NCBI GenBank assembly: GCA_037176905.1
Contig: JBBBWG010011446.1
Location: 1 to 64,000, forward strand
DNA length: 64,000 bases
DNA from: Azolla pinnata
Taxonomy: Eukaryota; Streptophyta; Polypodiopsida; Salviniales; Salviniaceae
Reading direction: 5' to 3'
Positions within the stretch are counted from its first letter, which is position 1. Each line of letters opens with the position of its first letter. The position numbers and the translations under genes were made by a program. Under the pieces are notes generated by a model. That model saw nothing but the letters and a program-made list of their open reading frames with translations, was not told the DNA's origin and made no database searches. Shown here in pieces: positions 1-11,833 of this stretch.

Positions 1-1316
1 CCCCCCCCCCCCCCCCCCCAAAAAAAAAGGAACATTTCTTTTTGATCTAGATAGAGAGATTCTACCGTCCATCTATCTATCTATCTTTTTTTTTTAATTT
101 GATAGATAGAGAGGTTTTGTTTTCTCGTGTTTCCTTGACATATTCTGACACAGCAACTATTGCTGTAATGCCAATTCTTCTAAATCTTTGAGGTACTTCA
201 AGAAATGGTTGTATTTTTTGTGAGAAAGTCCTATTTGGGTATCAGTATACATGAACCTTTTGGCTCTATGTGTGTAGAATGCCCATTTATGAACAGTGAT
301 TTCCATGATAGAACAGAGCAGAACGGTAAGGTGTTGCTATAGGATGACCTCGCATTCCAGTTTCCTCTTGGTATATAATCTATTTTGTTTCATATATAAA
401 ATACTAATTATGTATTGCTCACGAAGAGCAAGGCAAAATGATTCAGGAACCTGACGGTGGAAGAAACAAAGTGGTTTTAGTGAAAAGAATGCCCATGTCC
501 CTTACATTGTATCCATATACAATGCTCATATCCCTTGCATTGTATCCATATAGAATGCCCTTTTTTGTATTGGAATTCCCAGAGAAGAGCAAGATGATAA
601 GAGACATGAGTGTTCGTATATGGTGAACTTGCATTTCCAGTTCATGCAGGTATAGAATGGCGTTTGTGGGCATATATACAATCTTTACTCTGTACTACTC
701 GCCAAGAGCGAAATTTAGAAGAAGCAAATTTCTAACTTTTTCGTGAAATAAAAGGTTCATATGTTAGCAGCACAAAATGTCCATTTTTGTATTTGAATTT
801 CTACAGCAGAGCAGAATGATGTGTAGCCTCAACAATGCTATACAATGAACTTGACTTCTGCTTTGTATTCCTTGTAGAATGTCTTTGTACTACATACAAT
901 TCAACAATTAGCACGTGCAAAGCATAATGATGAATGCCCTCTCTGTTGGATGATTCAGTGAATTATGTCTGAAATGGCCTGCTTTGCTAAGTTATCCTAG
1001 GCTCTATGAGGAATGGATGGTTCCTAGTAATTGGTCAATGTGAATTTAGGATTGATGCTGCAGACAATCAGTTCAAAAATGTGTGAATTACCAATTGAAT
1101 CGCAATATGAAGCCTTAGGAGCCTCTTTGCATTCAGCAGAAAGCGTGCCCTTAAGAAAAAACATTTTCCTTGGGCTAACATGTTTGACTGTGTATGCCAT
1201 TCCACTATGTCACACTTCTTTGTGCTAATGTCATGGCAATTTATGTAGGAAAACCTTCAGGGATCTGTTTAAACTCTACAGGATCATTTTAAAGTGTTTT
1301 TCAATTTCTCCTGCAG
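1..1316. other. Left-edge non-coding DNA, probably first intron or leader of the Nudix gene
   Basis: The window opens with a run of about 19 C followed by 9 A. After that the DNA is AT-rich with short chance reading frames only. The Nudix gene that starts at 1317 lacks its N-terminal exon, so this stretch is most simply its upstream intron, with the missing exon either left of the window or too short for me to recognise. No exon resembling the expected VLLGxKKRG end was found. Confidence 0.5.
277..950. repeat. Diverged tandem duplication, about 215-280 bp per copy
   Basis: Three diverged copies can be lined up, starting near 277, 554 and 770. Each begins with a version of AGAATGCCCATTTTTGTAT, continues through CAGAGCAGAATGAT and then a stretch like GAACTTGCATTTCCAGTT, and ends in a line like ATAGAATGGC. 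The copies differ by many substitutions and indels, so the duplication is old. No coding function is seen. Confidence 0.55.
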
Positions 1317-4300
1317 ATTTGGAGAAGGTTATTACAATGGATTTGGTGGGAAAGTTGAGAGTGGGGAAACAATTGAAGAAGCAACTATAAGAGAAGTATG
1401 TACTTACTCACCTATTGATTTTCAACATGTCAGGATTCTGAGCTCTAGTTTACTCGCATTTCTCAACTTGTCTGCATAGCTCAGGAGCTTGATTGTATCG
1501 CACAGTCCCATTTGACTCATTGGTCAACTTGTTTGTGTAGCTCATCAGAGTATAGAACAGCTCAGGTGCTAAGATAATAAATTTAAGACCAGTCAAAGCT
1601 GTTTATTTTATAGAGCATTGCAACCAAAGGTTGAAGTCTAGCTTATATTGATACATAAACAAATAAGAGAGCTGTATGTCGAGGCGACAGTTTCACCAAT
1701 TATATTGACTGTAGGAGCATAGTAGGAGCTGCTTCATTTTATAAGTCGTGATAATTCCATTAGGATATAGAGCCTAATTAGGATCTCTAAGAGGGTGGCT
1801 TTTCTGGTCATTTGATGATTGCAATGTACGTCAAAGACTTTAAATTTGCTATAGAACAGCTTGTTTTTTTTAACTATAGTTCATCAACAAGGGGCATATT
1901 GAAATCTCTTCAATCTGTGGAAGAGTATTTCTATTGTTTTCATTTCATTTGAAAAGTCTGAGACCAAAACGTACAACATGGAAAAGGATATCGAGTCTAA
2001 AATCATGTATTATAAATAGGTGGCTATTGGTCACCATTATATTCATTTATTTCATGTAAAATGGAGATTGAAAGTAAATTAACAGTTAATCCTTTCAGCT
2101 TCAAGAAGAATCTGGAATTGTTGCAGAAAAGATACTCAAGCAGGGCGTGTTGATGTTTCACTTCGATGATAAACCACAGCCATGGGAGGTATGATTCGTT
2201 GGTGATTTGGCTAATGTTGTTGATGCTATACAAAGGTCACAAACACCAACAAATCTTCTATTATTTGGTCGATATTGTCAAAATTATTTATGGAGTAACA
2301 ACAACTGAAGTTGAAACCTGTTGGTAGCTGCAAAAACATTTAAAATTCTTCGGTAATGAGTGTTTTCGCAATCAGAAGCTTCCCTATCATGGGAATTCAC
2401 GACAATTTTAGGGTAGGGTGTACTCTATTCATTATAGTTTTGACTGCCTTAATTTCATGAGAAGCCAGAATGGGTTGAGTTGAGGATTTTAATTGGCGTA
2501 AAGCTGGTGATGTTTGGTAAAGTATTTTGACATGGGATAGTGGCAGATATGTGGAGGCTTGGAGCTCCTCCCATAATATTTCATTCCAGCTTGCCTTGTG
2601 CTTTGTAGCACCGGTATGGGTTAGCTGAGGAGCATTTTGTTGTTCAACATAATTCTGTTTGAAAGTTTTACCAACATTATGAAGCACATAGAGATGGATT
2701 GATTAGTAAGAGTCGAAGAGGATGTATGGAAGATTTTCTTGGGAACTGAATGAAGAGTATTGACTTTGGGACTTAACGAGTAGAGTAACTATTGTAATAA
2801 TTCATGGATAACAACTATAAACTTTGATATAATTGACTGATATTTTGAGGAAGATGGTTCATTTCTCGGAGAGGGAGTGTAGCTCAACCTCAGGAAGTGG
2901 CTAGCTTTGAATTTCCGGTTTCTTTCTGTAAATCTTCTTTTGAGTCTGGATGGTGATTGTAGCCGCTTAAAAAGGCAGCTGTGTAGCCTCTCTCTCTCTC
3001 TGTGTTTCTCTCTCATTTTCGTGGAGGTTAGAATAATATAAATTTTATGTAAGATCCCGTTACAAACATGTTACCCTGTCTGCATAGGTAGAGGGGCATT
3101 CGGTAGTGCCATCAGAAAACTTGTTGAGGGAACAATCCCTACATTCTCCATCACTCAAAATTTCCTTTAAAGAATGACTGTAAGTTTCTCATGTAAGCTT
3201 CTAACTCCATGAGCACCATCAAAAGATAAAAACATTACACATATTCCCAGTATCTCAGAAACTGAAACATTATCTCCATTTCATCACTCACTCTCTGCTA
3301 TGTATGTTGTAAAATGATTTATGTAAGTCCGTCATTAAACATAATTAAATGAATATATGGTCATGAATTCATTAGCACAGTAAGAATACCTATGCATATA
3401 ATGTCTCCATCATATAAGATGCGGTATACTTATATTATATTTTAGTGCTAAAAACTCAAAGTTTTGATCTACCTCTATTCTACACACAGGTCCATGTATT
3501 CAACATTCTTGCTTTTAGTGGTGAACCTCGTGAAACAGAGGAGATGTCACCTCAGTGGTTTCCTCATGAAGATATTCCCTTTGGTATGCTGCTATACTTT
3601 GATTATGTGTAGTTGTGAATTATAAAATTTGTTTATGGTATGTTGTGAGTCTATGTCAAACGTATTGTATTCGAAGCTCCAGTTGAGAGGATTACTTTCA
3701 CAGTCTTCATGTTTGTACATGATATTTGCATTTTCTTTTATTCTATTTGCTCCTTACTTTTCTCCTTTCTGAAGGGTTGGTTCTATCTCCTTTTTGTACA
3801 TTTTAAGCTCAATAAATTCATAGTGATTTTATGGGTTGGTGGATCAAAATAGCTGCAAAGCTCTAGTGTTAATGATGTGCAACAGAAGGAAGGCCTTTTA
3901 TGAACTAGTGGTATTATGTGTATGCAGATTTCCTGCTGAATTTCAGTCTTGATGCTTGTCTTGTTATATCTTCTTTTCATGTTTCTCATGAGAGATTCAT
4001 CATGATGTAATGTTTCACCACATTGGGGTCGCTCTGATTCATGAACTCACAAGAGGCATATCACAACTCTTGATTGTTAATGCATTGCAGAATATGGAAC
4101 TCTTCAGTTTTAATTCAGTCAATCCTAGATATAGCTGTCATTTTATTTATTTTCCAAAATGCAATCAGATTTTGCAAATTTTCCAAATATGCTAGGTAAG
4201 TAAATAATTAATCTATTTCTAATGTCCACGGGAGGGGATCGATGCCATAGGAAAGCCAGCAGCGTGAGATAAACCCTAATTCTTAAATCTAAATGCTTCA

Positions 4301-5028
4301 AGATTCGATGAGCATTTAGATTTAAGAATTAGGGTGAATGCATTCAATATGTAGTTGCCCAAACACTGGATATAATCGAGAATAAAAGATGAAATATTGA
4401 GCTTTTTCTTTGGTAAAATTGCAAATTTGCTAGAGGGGGCTGATCCTCTTGGATGATAAGCAAAAGACCGAGGCATTCCAAAGCTTTTCCATTGCCTTAG
4501 AGCATTGCTTCTCTCTCTCTCTCTTGTACAGCTGTTTGTGTACTAGCTCTTTTTACTAGTTTACTGAAAAAGCTGAGTCTCTGTGATGTTTGCAGAAGAA
4601 ATGTGGAAGGATGATAAGATATGGTACCCTCCTTTTCTTGCAGGTAACACAGTCAAATGGCCATTCAAACCTAGTGGAAAACTGTGGAATATCTGGATTT
4701 TCATTCATTTTCCAAGATGCTCCTGAGTTCTCTTACTCTCTGAAATGCCCACCATTCGGTCTCTAACCTGAAAAGGGCCATCTAGTCGAGAAAGGATGAG
4801 ATTAAACAATCGGGCATTTCAAAGAAAAGAAGCAAAAACCCTGGAGTGTTTTCAGGAATTTCTGTTTTGATTATATCTCTATCCAAAAGCATCAAAGAGT
4901 TTCATCAACAATCCTGACAAAAGTCCCTGATTCTTTCATGCCCAGGCCAATTATTCAAGGGCGACTTCTACTTTCACGACACTCATACATTGGTATCCTA
5001 TAAGTTCAATCTCGTTGAGAGGTTGTGA
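1317..5028 (+). CDS. Nudix hydrolase, MTH1/NUDT1-type oxidised purine nucleoside triphosphatase (5' exon missing)
   Basis: This family hydrolyses 8-oxo-dGTP and 2-hydroxy-dATP to monophosphates and so cleans oxidised nucleotides from the pool. Exons: 1317-1395, 2099-2188, 3490-3583, 4596-4643, 4946-5028; all introns are GT-AG and phases agree. Counting from the first visible residue, the Nudix box runs from Gly11 to Ile33 and fits GX5EX7REUXEEXGU exactly, including REL and EESGI. Flanking motifs also match human NUDT1: NGFGGKVESGE, VHVFNILAFSGEP, EEMSPQWF, IPF, the WYPP region and the C-terminal KGDFYFHDTHTLVSYKF. About 130 residues are visible; the family has about 156, so roughly 25-30 N-terminal residues are missing. 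Arabidopsis NUDX1, the usual plant counterpart, is as I recall of a different Nudix subtype. Family assignment is firm; substrate is inferred. Confidence 0.93.
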
Positions 5029-5895
5029 AAGCAATCCCGAGGTCAGGACATAACTGAGATCTGCTGCAGAAAATATATATGGATGCGATGCGAACAAATA
5101 CATGAAGTGAACAGAGATTACAGCTCATTAATTTGGCAGTGATCGTGTGGGGCGATCATGGGAATCTCTTTTTTAATCCTTGCTTGATCCATAGTCGCAC
5201 AAATCTGCAAAAACACCAAACCCTGAACCTTAAACCCTATGCCCGAAACCTTAAAACCTTCAATTCAACTTGAGGAATCTCAGGAACCGGATGATGTTTG
5301 GTGAGCTTGTGTACTGATCATGCATTTGATGATACCCCGTTTTCTGTCAAGACATCCATTAACCTTTCTGATTTTGTATGCTTCCAGGAAATGTCAATGT
5401 GCTTTGAACTTTTTGCCCCAAATGTGTCTTCTGCAATGTTCATCTGTTGAAATTGACTCAAAATCTGAACTCGTTCAAGCAAAGCTTGCCATGTTGGGTG
5501 AGTTTTTTTCATCTGTTGGCTGTGTCACCAACCTTGATCATTTCATATCACAGATTTGATTTTGAGCTTCTAACTAACCACAGCTTTGAAGTGAAGGGGG
5601 GTGGGTTATTTAGGGTTTTAGACTCTGGATATGGAAGATGTCATTAACCCTAACCATGTCCGAGGATCGATCGGAAAAGAATTGGGCGAAATTGCAAAGC
5701 TCGTCATCAGCAGCATTCGTGCAATTCATTCATTCGCTGTGGAATTGGTGGTGCGATCGAGATGGTGTATAAATGTGCTTCGTCTTTGCTTAGGGTTTAT
5801 TTAGGGTTTCGGGTTTAGAGTGCATTCATGTCCATGTGCGGCATACATCCATGCCATCGCATGGATGATGTGCCGATGATGTATAGTTAGAGGCA
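5029..5895. other. Nudix 3' region and spacer
   Basis: Downstream of the Nudix stop there are only short chance frames and scattered AAACCCTA/TAGGGTTT telomere-box words (near 5220-5250, 5610 and 5790-5810). No gene, RNA or element is recognised. Confidence 0.5.
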
Positions 5896-7374
5896 CCGCC
5901 ACCAGTGTCATCATGTCACATCACCACCATGATCACCACCACCACCATCATCATCATCGATGAGCACCATCGTCAGCATCATCATGTCACATCACCATCA
6001 CCACCATCATCATCATCATCGATGAGCACCGCCATCAGCATCATCATGTCACATCACCATCACCAACATCACCGCCATCATCATCAGGGGTCCACCATCA
6101 CCACCATCATCATCATCATCGATGAGCACCGCCATCAGCATCATCATGTCACATCACCATCACCAACATCACCGCCATCATCATCAGGGGTCCACCATCA
6201 CCACCATCATCATCAGGGGTCACCATCACCACCATCAAGGCTTGGCATATCATCATCAGGGCTCATCATCATCACCTGATCACCATCACTGCCATCACCA
6301 CCACCACCACCACCGGCACCATCATCATCAACCATCACCCTCAGCACCATCACCACCATCATCACAATCACCATCATCACCAGCATCATCATCATCTCAC
6401 CACCACCGCTGCCATCATAATCACCAAGCCATCACATCATCACCACCACCGCTGCCATCATAATCACCAAGCCATCACATCATCACCACCACCATCACCA
6501 TCATCATCATCCCATCATCATCATCTGCCATCACCGCCATCACCACCACCGTCATCACCATAGCCACCATCATCACCATACCACCACCCTCATCACCATA
6601 CCACCACCATCATCACTACAGCCACCATCATCACATACCACCAGCATCATCACCACAGCCGCCACCATCATCACCATACCACCACCATCATCACCATACC
6701 ACCAGGATCATCACCATCGCCACCACAATCATCACCATACCACCAGCATCACCATACCACCACCGTCATCACGATACCACCACCATCATCACCATAGCCA
6801 CCACCATCATTACCATAGCCACCACTATCATCACCACAGCCACCATCATCACCATACCACCACCGTCATCACGACACCACCACCATCATCACCATAGCCA
6901 CCACCATCATCACCATAGCCACCACCATCATCACCATACCACCACCATCATCACCATACCCACCACCATCATCACCACAGCCACCACCATCATCACCGTA
7001 TCACCACCATCATCACCACAACCACCACCATCATCACCACAGCCACCATCATCACCACAGCCGCCGTCATCACCATAGCCACCACCATCACCATACCAAC
7101 ACCATCATCACCATATCCACCACCACCATCACCATACCAACACCATCATCACCATATCCACCACCATCATCACCATAGCCACCACCATCACCACCATACC
7201 ACCACCATCATCACCATAGCCACCACCATCATCACCATAGCCACCACCATCATCACCATAGCCACCACCATCACCACCATGCCACCACCATCATCACCAT
7301 AGCCACCACCATCACCACCATACCACCACCATCATCACCATAGCCACCACCATCATCACCACATCGTCATCATG
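5896..7374. repeat. 1.5 kb CAY (CAC/CAT) trinucleotide array
   Basis: Almost every triplet is CAC or CAT, with occasional AGC, GCC, ATA and CAG interruptions. Higher-order structure is visible: a segment of about 110 bp containing GTCACATCACC and CATCAGGGGTCCACC is duplicated near 6030-6200, and further right CACCATAGCCACCACCATCAT-like units of about 24-27 bp repeat many times. It lies between the Nudix gene and the leader of the zinc finger gene. In frame it would read as polyhistidine, but there is no conserved protein signal. Confidence 0.9.
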
Positions 7375-7843
7375 GGGATTCTCGTGATATGGCAGCACGT
7401 GGGAATCAGGGGGGAAATTTGTGGAGAAATGTCGGTCACGTGAGTTACTATATTGAGGAAGGAGATGGACGGATTTGGCAAAACATTAAATAGATAGAAG
7501 ATAGCAATAAAGAAAAGGGAAAGAAAGAGAACAGGAGAATTCTCTCCATCGCCATTCTTTCTCCTTTCTGCTTCTTCTTCTTTCTTCTTCTTCATCTTCA
7601 TCGTCTTCTTCATTCCTCCTTTCCTTCTTCTACGCTCCTGCTTCAGATTCTTCCTCTTCTTCTTCTTCTTCTGCTGATGATTTCTGTTTGACACGTTCAC
7701 AACATACTCTATTTGGGCTCTGCCACATCTCTCTCTCTTTTGTTTTTTCTTTTTCCTTTCCCTTTCTCTCTCTTTTGTCTGCAAGAAGACACCCATCGGA
7801 GCTCTGCAAGAAGGGATCTAGATCCTCTGCACAGATTAAGACG
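7375..7843 (+). promoter_or_regulatory. Leader/proximal promoter of the zinc finger gene, with pyrimidine tract
   Basis: The interval separates the CAY array from the chosen ATG at 7844. From about 7546 to 7680 the plus strand is almost pure C/T (TTCTTC and TTCCTC runs), and a second C/T tract lies at 7727-7775. CT-rich leaders are common in plant genes, and a similar tract precedes the gene at 54641. No confident TATA box is seen. Confidence 0.5.
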
Positions 7844-10800
7844 ATGTCTAGCGCTTTGATCGCTAATAGCCTCGCCGCCATGCCTCACTTTGATCATCCG
7901 CCATCTCCATCTCCATCTCCATCGCCAGCTCCAGCTCCAGCTCCAGCTCCATCGCCATCGCCATCTCCATCGGCTTCTGCTTCTCCATCTCCATCGCCAT
8001 CTCCAGCTGCCTCCGGCAAGTCTGCCAATCCAACAAGTAGCTCCCACGCCAACAGCCCGGCGAGCTTCCATGGCGATCTCCATCTCAGCTTCTCCTCCTC
8101 CGGCACCATCTCTAGTTGCAGCAGCAGCAGCAGCAGCAGTACTACTGCGGCTCCTCTTCTGTGCTTTGGCGACATACCTGTCACCTCCTCCTTCCTTCGA
8201 TACAGCCCATGTTTCCATTCTCCGCCGCCCACGTCTTTGTCACCATCGCCACCATCATCATCATCATCACCACCATCACCACCGTCATCATCAGCATCAT
8301 CACCATCACCATCTGCAGCTGCTGTTGTTCCTGCGCGAAACCCTAGCAGCAGCCGTGATCACGCCTCCATACTATGTTCCTCACCAGCTGATCACCATGA
8401 CCCATACGCCACGATCAGCACCGCCCCTGACGTCTCTTCTTCTCCTTCCTCACCCCCACCACCACCATCGCTGCAGCAGCAGCAAGCAGCTCCATCGTCC
8501 TCGGCATCGACAGCATCAGCAGCATCGACGGTGTCTTTGTTGTCGTCATCGCCGCAGTATATTGTCAGCTACACCGGTGCAGATCAGTGGTGTAAGAACC
8601 TCGAATCGAGAGATCGTTCTACGCCAGATAATTACCTCAAACCGAATAGAGATCATTCTATGCCCGAGATCGAGAATATCGGTCCCGGGCTGATCGCATC
8701 GTCCGGCCACTCTAGCACTGGTGCAGCAGCTCCTGCAAATCTAGCCTGCAATTCGTCTTCTGCTTCTTCTTCTTCGACCCCATCTCTGTCACGCCATAGC
8801 GCTGATACCATGAGCTCTTCCAGCTCGCTTCTCTCGCGCGCCAGCAGCAATAATGTTCTTATGATTGGACGCGGCAGGACAGCAGCCAGCCCTGAATATA
8901 ACTCGAGCTCCGATCATCAGGCATATAATTACCATCGGGCAGCAGCAGCAGCAGCAGCTTGTGATCCACGCCAATATCCTCACGCCATGACTTGTAACTC
9001 ATCCGCCGATCACCAGTATCAGCTACACCGGAGCAGCAGCAGCAGCGGGATAGCTAGCGGCCAGTATCGCTGGCCGATCATGGGCTCCGCCGATGATGGT
9101 GGGATCGACGAAGGCGGCGGATCATCGCCGCAGCAGCAGCAGCAGCATCTCTACTTGTACGATGCTGCTGCTGCTGCTACGGATGCGGGGCAGTATCGTC
9201 ATCATCGAGGGAGGAGAGCGATGATGAGCACGTCGACGAGCCTGTCATGCATGGAGGAGGAAGAGGAAGAGGAGGCGTCGTTATTGGCGGCAGCTCGTCA
9301 CGGGATGGCGACGTCGGCATCATCAACAGCGGCGGCGGCGGCGGCGGCGGCATCGCCAGTGCTGGGAGCTGCAGGAGGGATGATGGGGTTAGTCGTGCAG
9401 CAGCAGCGGATTGCAGCGGGCGAGAGCGGTAGAAGTGGGAGCAGCAGCAGCAGCAGCAGCTTGATGGCGCTGGAGGAGCTGAAGGCGAGCATGGCGGAGC
9501 TGGCAGCGGAGATGCAGGGCAGTAGGAGAAGCAGCAGGAAGGAGGCGGCGGCGGCGGCGGTGGTGGTGGGGCATGAGGGGTCGGGCCGATCGCCGAGGTC
9601 GTCGCCGCATACGGCGGCGCTGCACACGCATCAGTATGTGAGCGGGAGGCGGCGGCAGCGGCGGCGGGCATCGGGATCGGGGTTGGGAGCGGGGGCGATG
9701 GCAGAGGAGGACGAGGACGAGGAAGAAGACGACGAGGAAGAAGAGGAAGAAGACGAGGAGGAGGAAGAAGAAGAGGTGGATTGTGAAGAAGAAGAGGAAG
9801 AAGAAGAGGTGGATTGTGAAGAAGAGGCGGCGGCGACGGCGGCGGAGGAGGAGGAGATGGTGTGGCCGGCGGCGGCGGCGGACGCGTGGCCGGCGCTGGA
9901 CGTGTACTCGAGCGACGACTTCCGCATGTTCGAGTTCAAGGTGCGCAAGTGCGTGCGGGGGCGGAGCCACGACTGGACGGAGTGCCCCTTCTCGCACCCG
10001 GGCGAGAAGGCGCGGCGGCGCGACCCGCGGCGCTACCGCTACGCGGGCGCGGCGTGCCCCGACTTCCGCAAGGGCGCGTGCCGGCGCGGCGACGCGTGCG
10101 AGCTGGCGCACGGCGTGTTCGAGTGCTGGCTGCACCCGGCGCGCTACCGCACGCAGCCCTGCAAGGACGGCCGCGGCTGCCGCCGCCGCGTCTGCTTCTT
10201 CGCGCACACGCCGGCGCAGCTGCGCGTGGTGCCGCCCGACGACGCGGCGCTGCTCCTGGCCGCCGCCGCCGAGCCGCTGCTGCTGCTTTCACACGCGGGC
10301 GCCGCTTCGACCACCTCTAGCCCGCCCCCCACCACGGCTATCTCCTCCTCCTCGGCGGCGGCGGGGGGGGGCCCGGCGGCCCCTTCGTCCTCGTCCTCGT
10401 CCTCCTCCCTTCTTAAGGCCGCCGCCGCCCTCTCGTGCGCCGGCGCCTACGACGGCTCCCCCCTCCGCCGCGCCCTCGCCGGCTCCCTCGACGGCCACGC
10501 CGCCCTCGAGCTCCTCCTCCTCGACCACCACCTCCATCACCACCATCCTCCCCCTCCTCCTCCTCTCCGCCTCCCCCCTTTCTCTCCCTCCTCCTCCTCC
10601 TCCTGCTCTTCCACCGCCCCCCGCTCCTCGCCCTTCGCCGCCGCCGATCTCTCCTCGCCCGTCTCCACCTTGCTGCCCCCCCCCTTCTCCTCCCCCGATT
10701 CCTCCTCGCCCGATGGCCTCGCCTCCTCTGCTTCCCCCTCCTCCTCCCCCGCCGTCTCCCGAGAGCCCCCCGGGCCCTTGCTCTCCTCCTCCCCCCTCGC

Positions 10801-11833
10801 CGCCCCCTGCACCACCCCCCACTCGCCGCCGCCGCCGCCGCTGCTCCCCTCCCACCGCCGCCACCTCGACAGGCTCCGCTCCACGCCCACCCTCTCCCTC
10901 CCCTCCTCCTCCTCCTCCTCCTTCCTCGACCAGCTCGATGCCTGCGAACTCCTGTGCAACCTCCGCGCCCTCGGCCACCAGCTCTCCTCCTCCCCCTCCG
11001 CCGCCGCCGCCGCACCTGCCAACGCGCCTCCGGCCTCGCCCCAGTCGTGCCGCGAGCCCCGCGCCGTCGCCAGCAGCTTGTGGCCGCCGTCGTCGTCGTC
11101 GTCGTCGCGGCCGCCCTCGTCCCTGCACCAACACCAGCAGCACCTCAATATTGCAGCCGCAGCCGCAGCTGCTGCTGCTGGCCTACCGTTGAGTGCTCCT
11201 TCGAGCCCCTTCGCCAGGTATCAGCAGCATCATCATCATGCTGGCTCTAGTTATGTCGGTGGCTCTAGTCTAGCTGCTCGCCCGGCCAACAACAACAACA
11301 ACTGCAGCAGCAGCAGCAGCAGCAGCAACACTGCTAATATGATGATGATGATGATGCTGCGCCAACAACAAGGGCAGCTGGTAGAAGAAGCGTTGCAAGC
11401 ATTGAACGAGGGCCCGCAACAGCAGCAGCAGCAGCAGCATCATCATCCTGCCCACAAGGGCATGGCCGATGGCGGCAGCTTCCGATCGGCCTCGTTCCCG
11501 GCTCGCGGAGGGCGTGCTGCCGCCGGATCAGGCCTGTCGATGATGGAGCAGATTCAGCACCAGCTTGCGGGCGCTTGCAGCAAATCATCACCACCACCAT
11601 CATCATCATCGTTAGGATCGTTCTCGCATCGGCATGCAACTGCCGCTGCTACTACTACGGCATCCTCCTCCTCCTCATCATCAGCATCATCATCGAGCGG
11701 CGGCGGCAGCTTGCTGCTGCAGGGCATCATGGATAATGATGCCGACAACAACATGGCGGCGGCGGCGGCTGCCGGCAATACGGCGGAATCGGAATCTCCA
11801 GATCTAGACTGGGTGAATGAGCTCGTGCGATGA
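7844..11833 (+). CDS. RR-type tandem CCCH zinc finger protein (plant TZF family), giant low-complexity form
   Basis: Plant RR-TZF proteins bind AU-rich mRNA, shuttle between nucleus and P-bodies or stress granules, and affect hormone and stress responses. This intronless gene encodes 1329 residues. The diagnostic block is complete: the arginine-rich CX5HX4CX3H motif starts at Cys703, zinc finger 1 (CX7CX5CX3H) at Cys738, then a 16-residue linker and zinc finger 2 (CX5CX4CX3H) ending at His788. The C-terminus ends [13 protein letters not shown], like the terminal W motif of several TZF proteins. Ankyrin repeats, present in one TZF subgroup, were not seen. The rest is Ser, Ser-Pro, Ala, Gln, His and a roughly 50-residue Glu/Asp block (about 621-672). 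Known members are mostly 300-750 residues. ATG 7844 has A at -3; the open frame continues 52 codons upstream without an ATG. Confidence 0.93.
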   Translation: MSSALIANSLAAMPHFDHPPSPSPSPSPAPAPAPAPSPSPSPSASASPSPSPSPAASGKSANPTSSSHANSPASFHGDLHLSFSSSGTISSCSSSSSSSTTAAPLLCFGDIPVTSSFLRYSPCFHSPPPTSLSPSPPSSSSSPPSPPSSSASSPSPSAAAVVPARNPSSSRDHASILCSSPADHHDPYATISTAPDVSSSPSSPPPPPSLQQQQAAPSSSASTASAASTVSLLSSSPQYIVSYTGADQWCKNLESRDRSTPDNYLKPNRDHSMPEIENIGPGLIASSGHSSTGAAAPANLACNSSSASSSSTPSLSRHSADTMSSSSSLLSRASSNNVLMIGRGRTAASPEYNSSSDHQAYNYHRAAAAAAACDPRQYPHAMTCNSSADHQYQLHRSSSSSGIASGQYRWPIMGSADDGGIDEGGGSSPQQQQQHLYLYDAAAAATDAGQYRHHRGRRAMMSTSTSLSCMEEEEEEEASLLAAARHGMATSASSTAAAAAAAASPVLGAAGGMMGLVVQQQRIAAGESGRSGSSSSSSSLMALEELKASMAELAAEMQGSRRSSRKEAAAAAVVVGHEGSGRSPRSSPHTAALHTHQYVSGRRRQRRRASGSGLGAGAMAEEDEDEEEDDEEEEEEDEEEEEEEVDCEEEEEEEEVDCEEEAAATAAEEEEMVWPAAAADAWPALDVYSSDDFRMFEFKVRKCVRGRSHDWTECPFSHPGEKARRRDPRRYRYAGAACPDFRKGACRRGDACELAHGVFECWLHPARYRTQPCKDGRGCRRRVCFFAHTPAQLRVVPPDDAALLLAAAAEPLLLLSHAGAASTTSSPPPTTAISSSSAAAGGGPAAPSSSSSSSSLLKAAAALSCAGAYDGSPLRRALAGSLDGHAALELLLLDHHLHHHHPPPPPPLRLPPFSPSSSSSCSSTAPRSSPFAAADLSSPVSTLLPPPFSSPDSSSPDGLASSASPSSSPAVSREPPGPLLSSSPLAAPCTTPHSPPPPPLLPSHRRHLDRLRSTPTLSLPSSSSSSFLDQLDACELLCNLRALGHQLSSSPSAAAAAPANAPPASPQSCREPRAVASSLWPPSSSSSSRPPSSLHQHQQHLNIAAAAAAAAAGLPLSAPSSPFARYQQHHHHAGSSYVGGSSLAARPANNNNNCSSSSSSSNTANMMMMMMLRQQQGQLVEEALQALNEGPQQQQQQQHHHPAHKGMADGGSFRSASFPARGGRAAAGSGLSMMEQIQHQLAGACSKSSPPPSSSSLGSFSHRHATAAATTTASSSSSSSASSSSGGGSLLLQGIMDNDADNNMAAAAAAGNTAESESPDLDWVNELVR

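Noticed and set aside
5905-6463. Open frames of 113-124 codons, mostly His
   Set aside because: They are direct readings of the CAY array; stops are rare in any CAC/CAT repeat, and no non-repeat domain is present.
7688-7843. Upstream extension of the zinc finger frame by 52 codons
   Set aside because: The open stretch has no ATG; it starts at a TTG and lies in the pyrimidine-rich leader. ATG 7844 is the first start codon in frame.
9389-11143. Long antisense frames of 272 and 284 codons over the zinc finger gene
   Set aside because: They consist of Arg, Gly and Ala runs opposite GC-rich trinucleotide repeats; the sense strand holds an exact TZF domain.
9783-11192. 469-codon plus-strand frame inside the zinc finger gene
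   Set aside because: Shadow frame of the GC-rich repeats, rich in Arg, Pro and Ser, without any motif.
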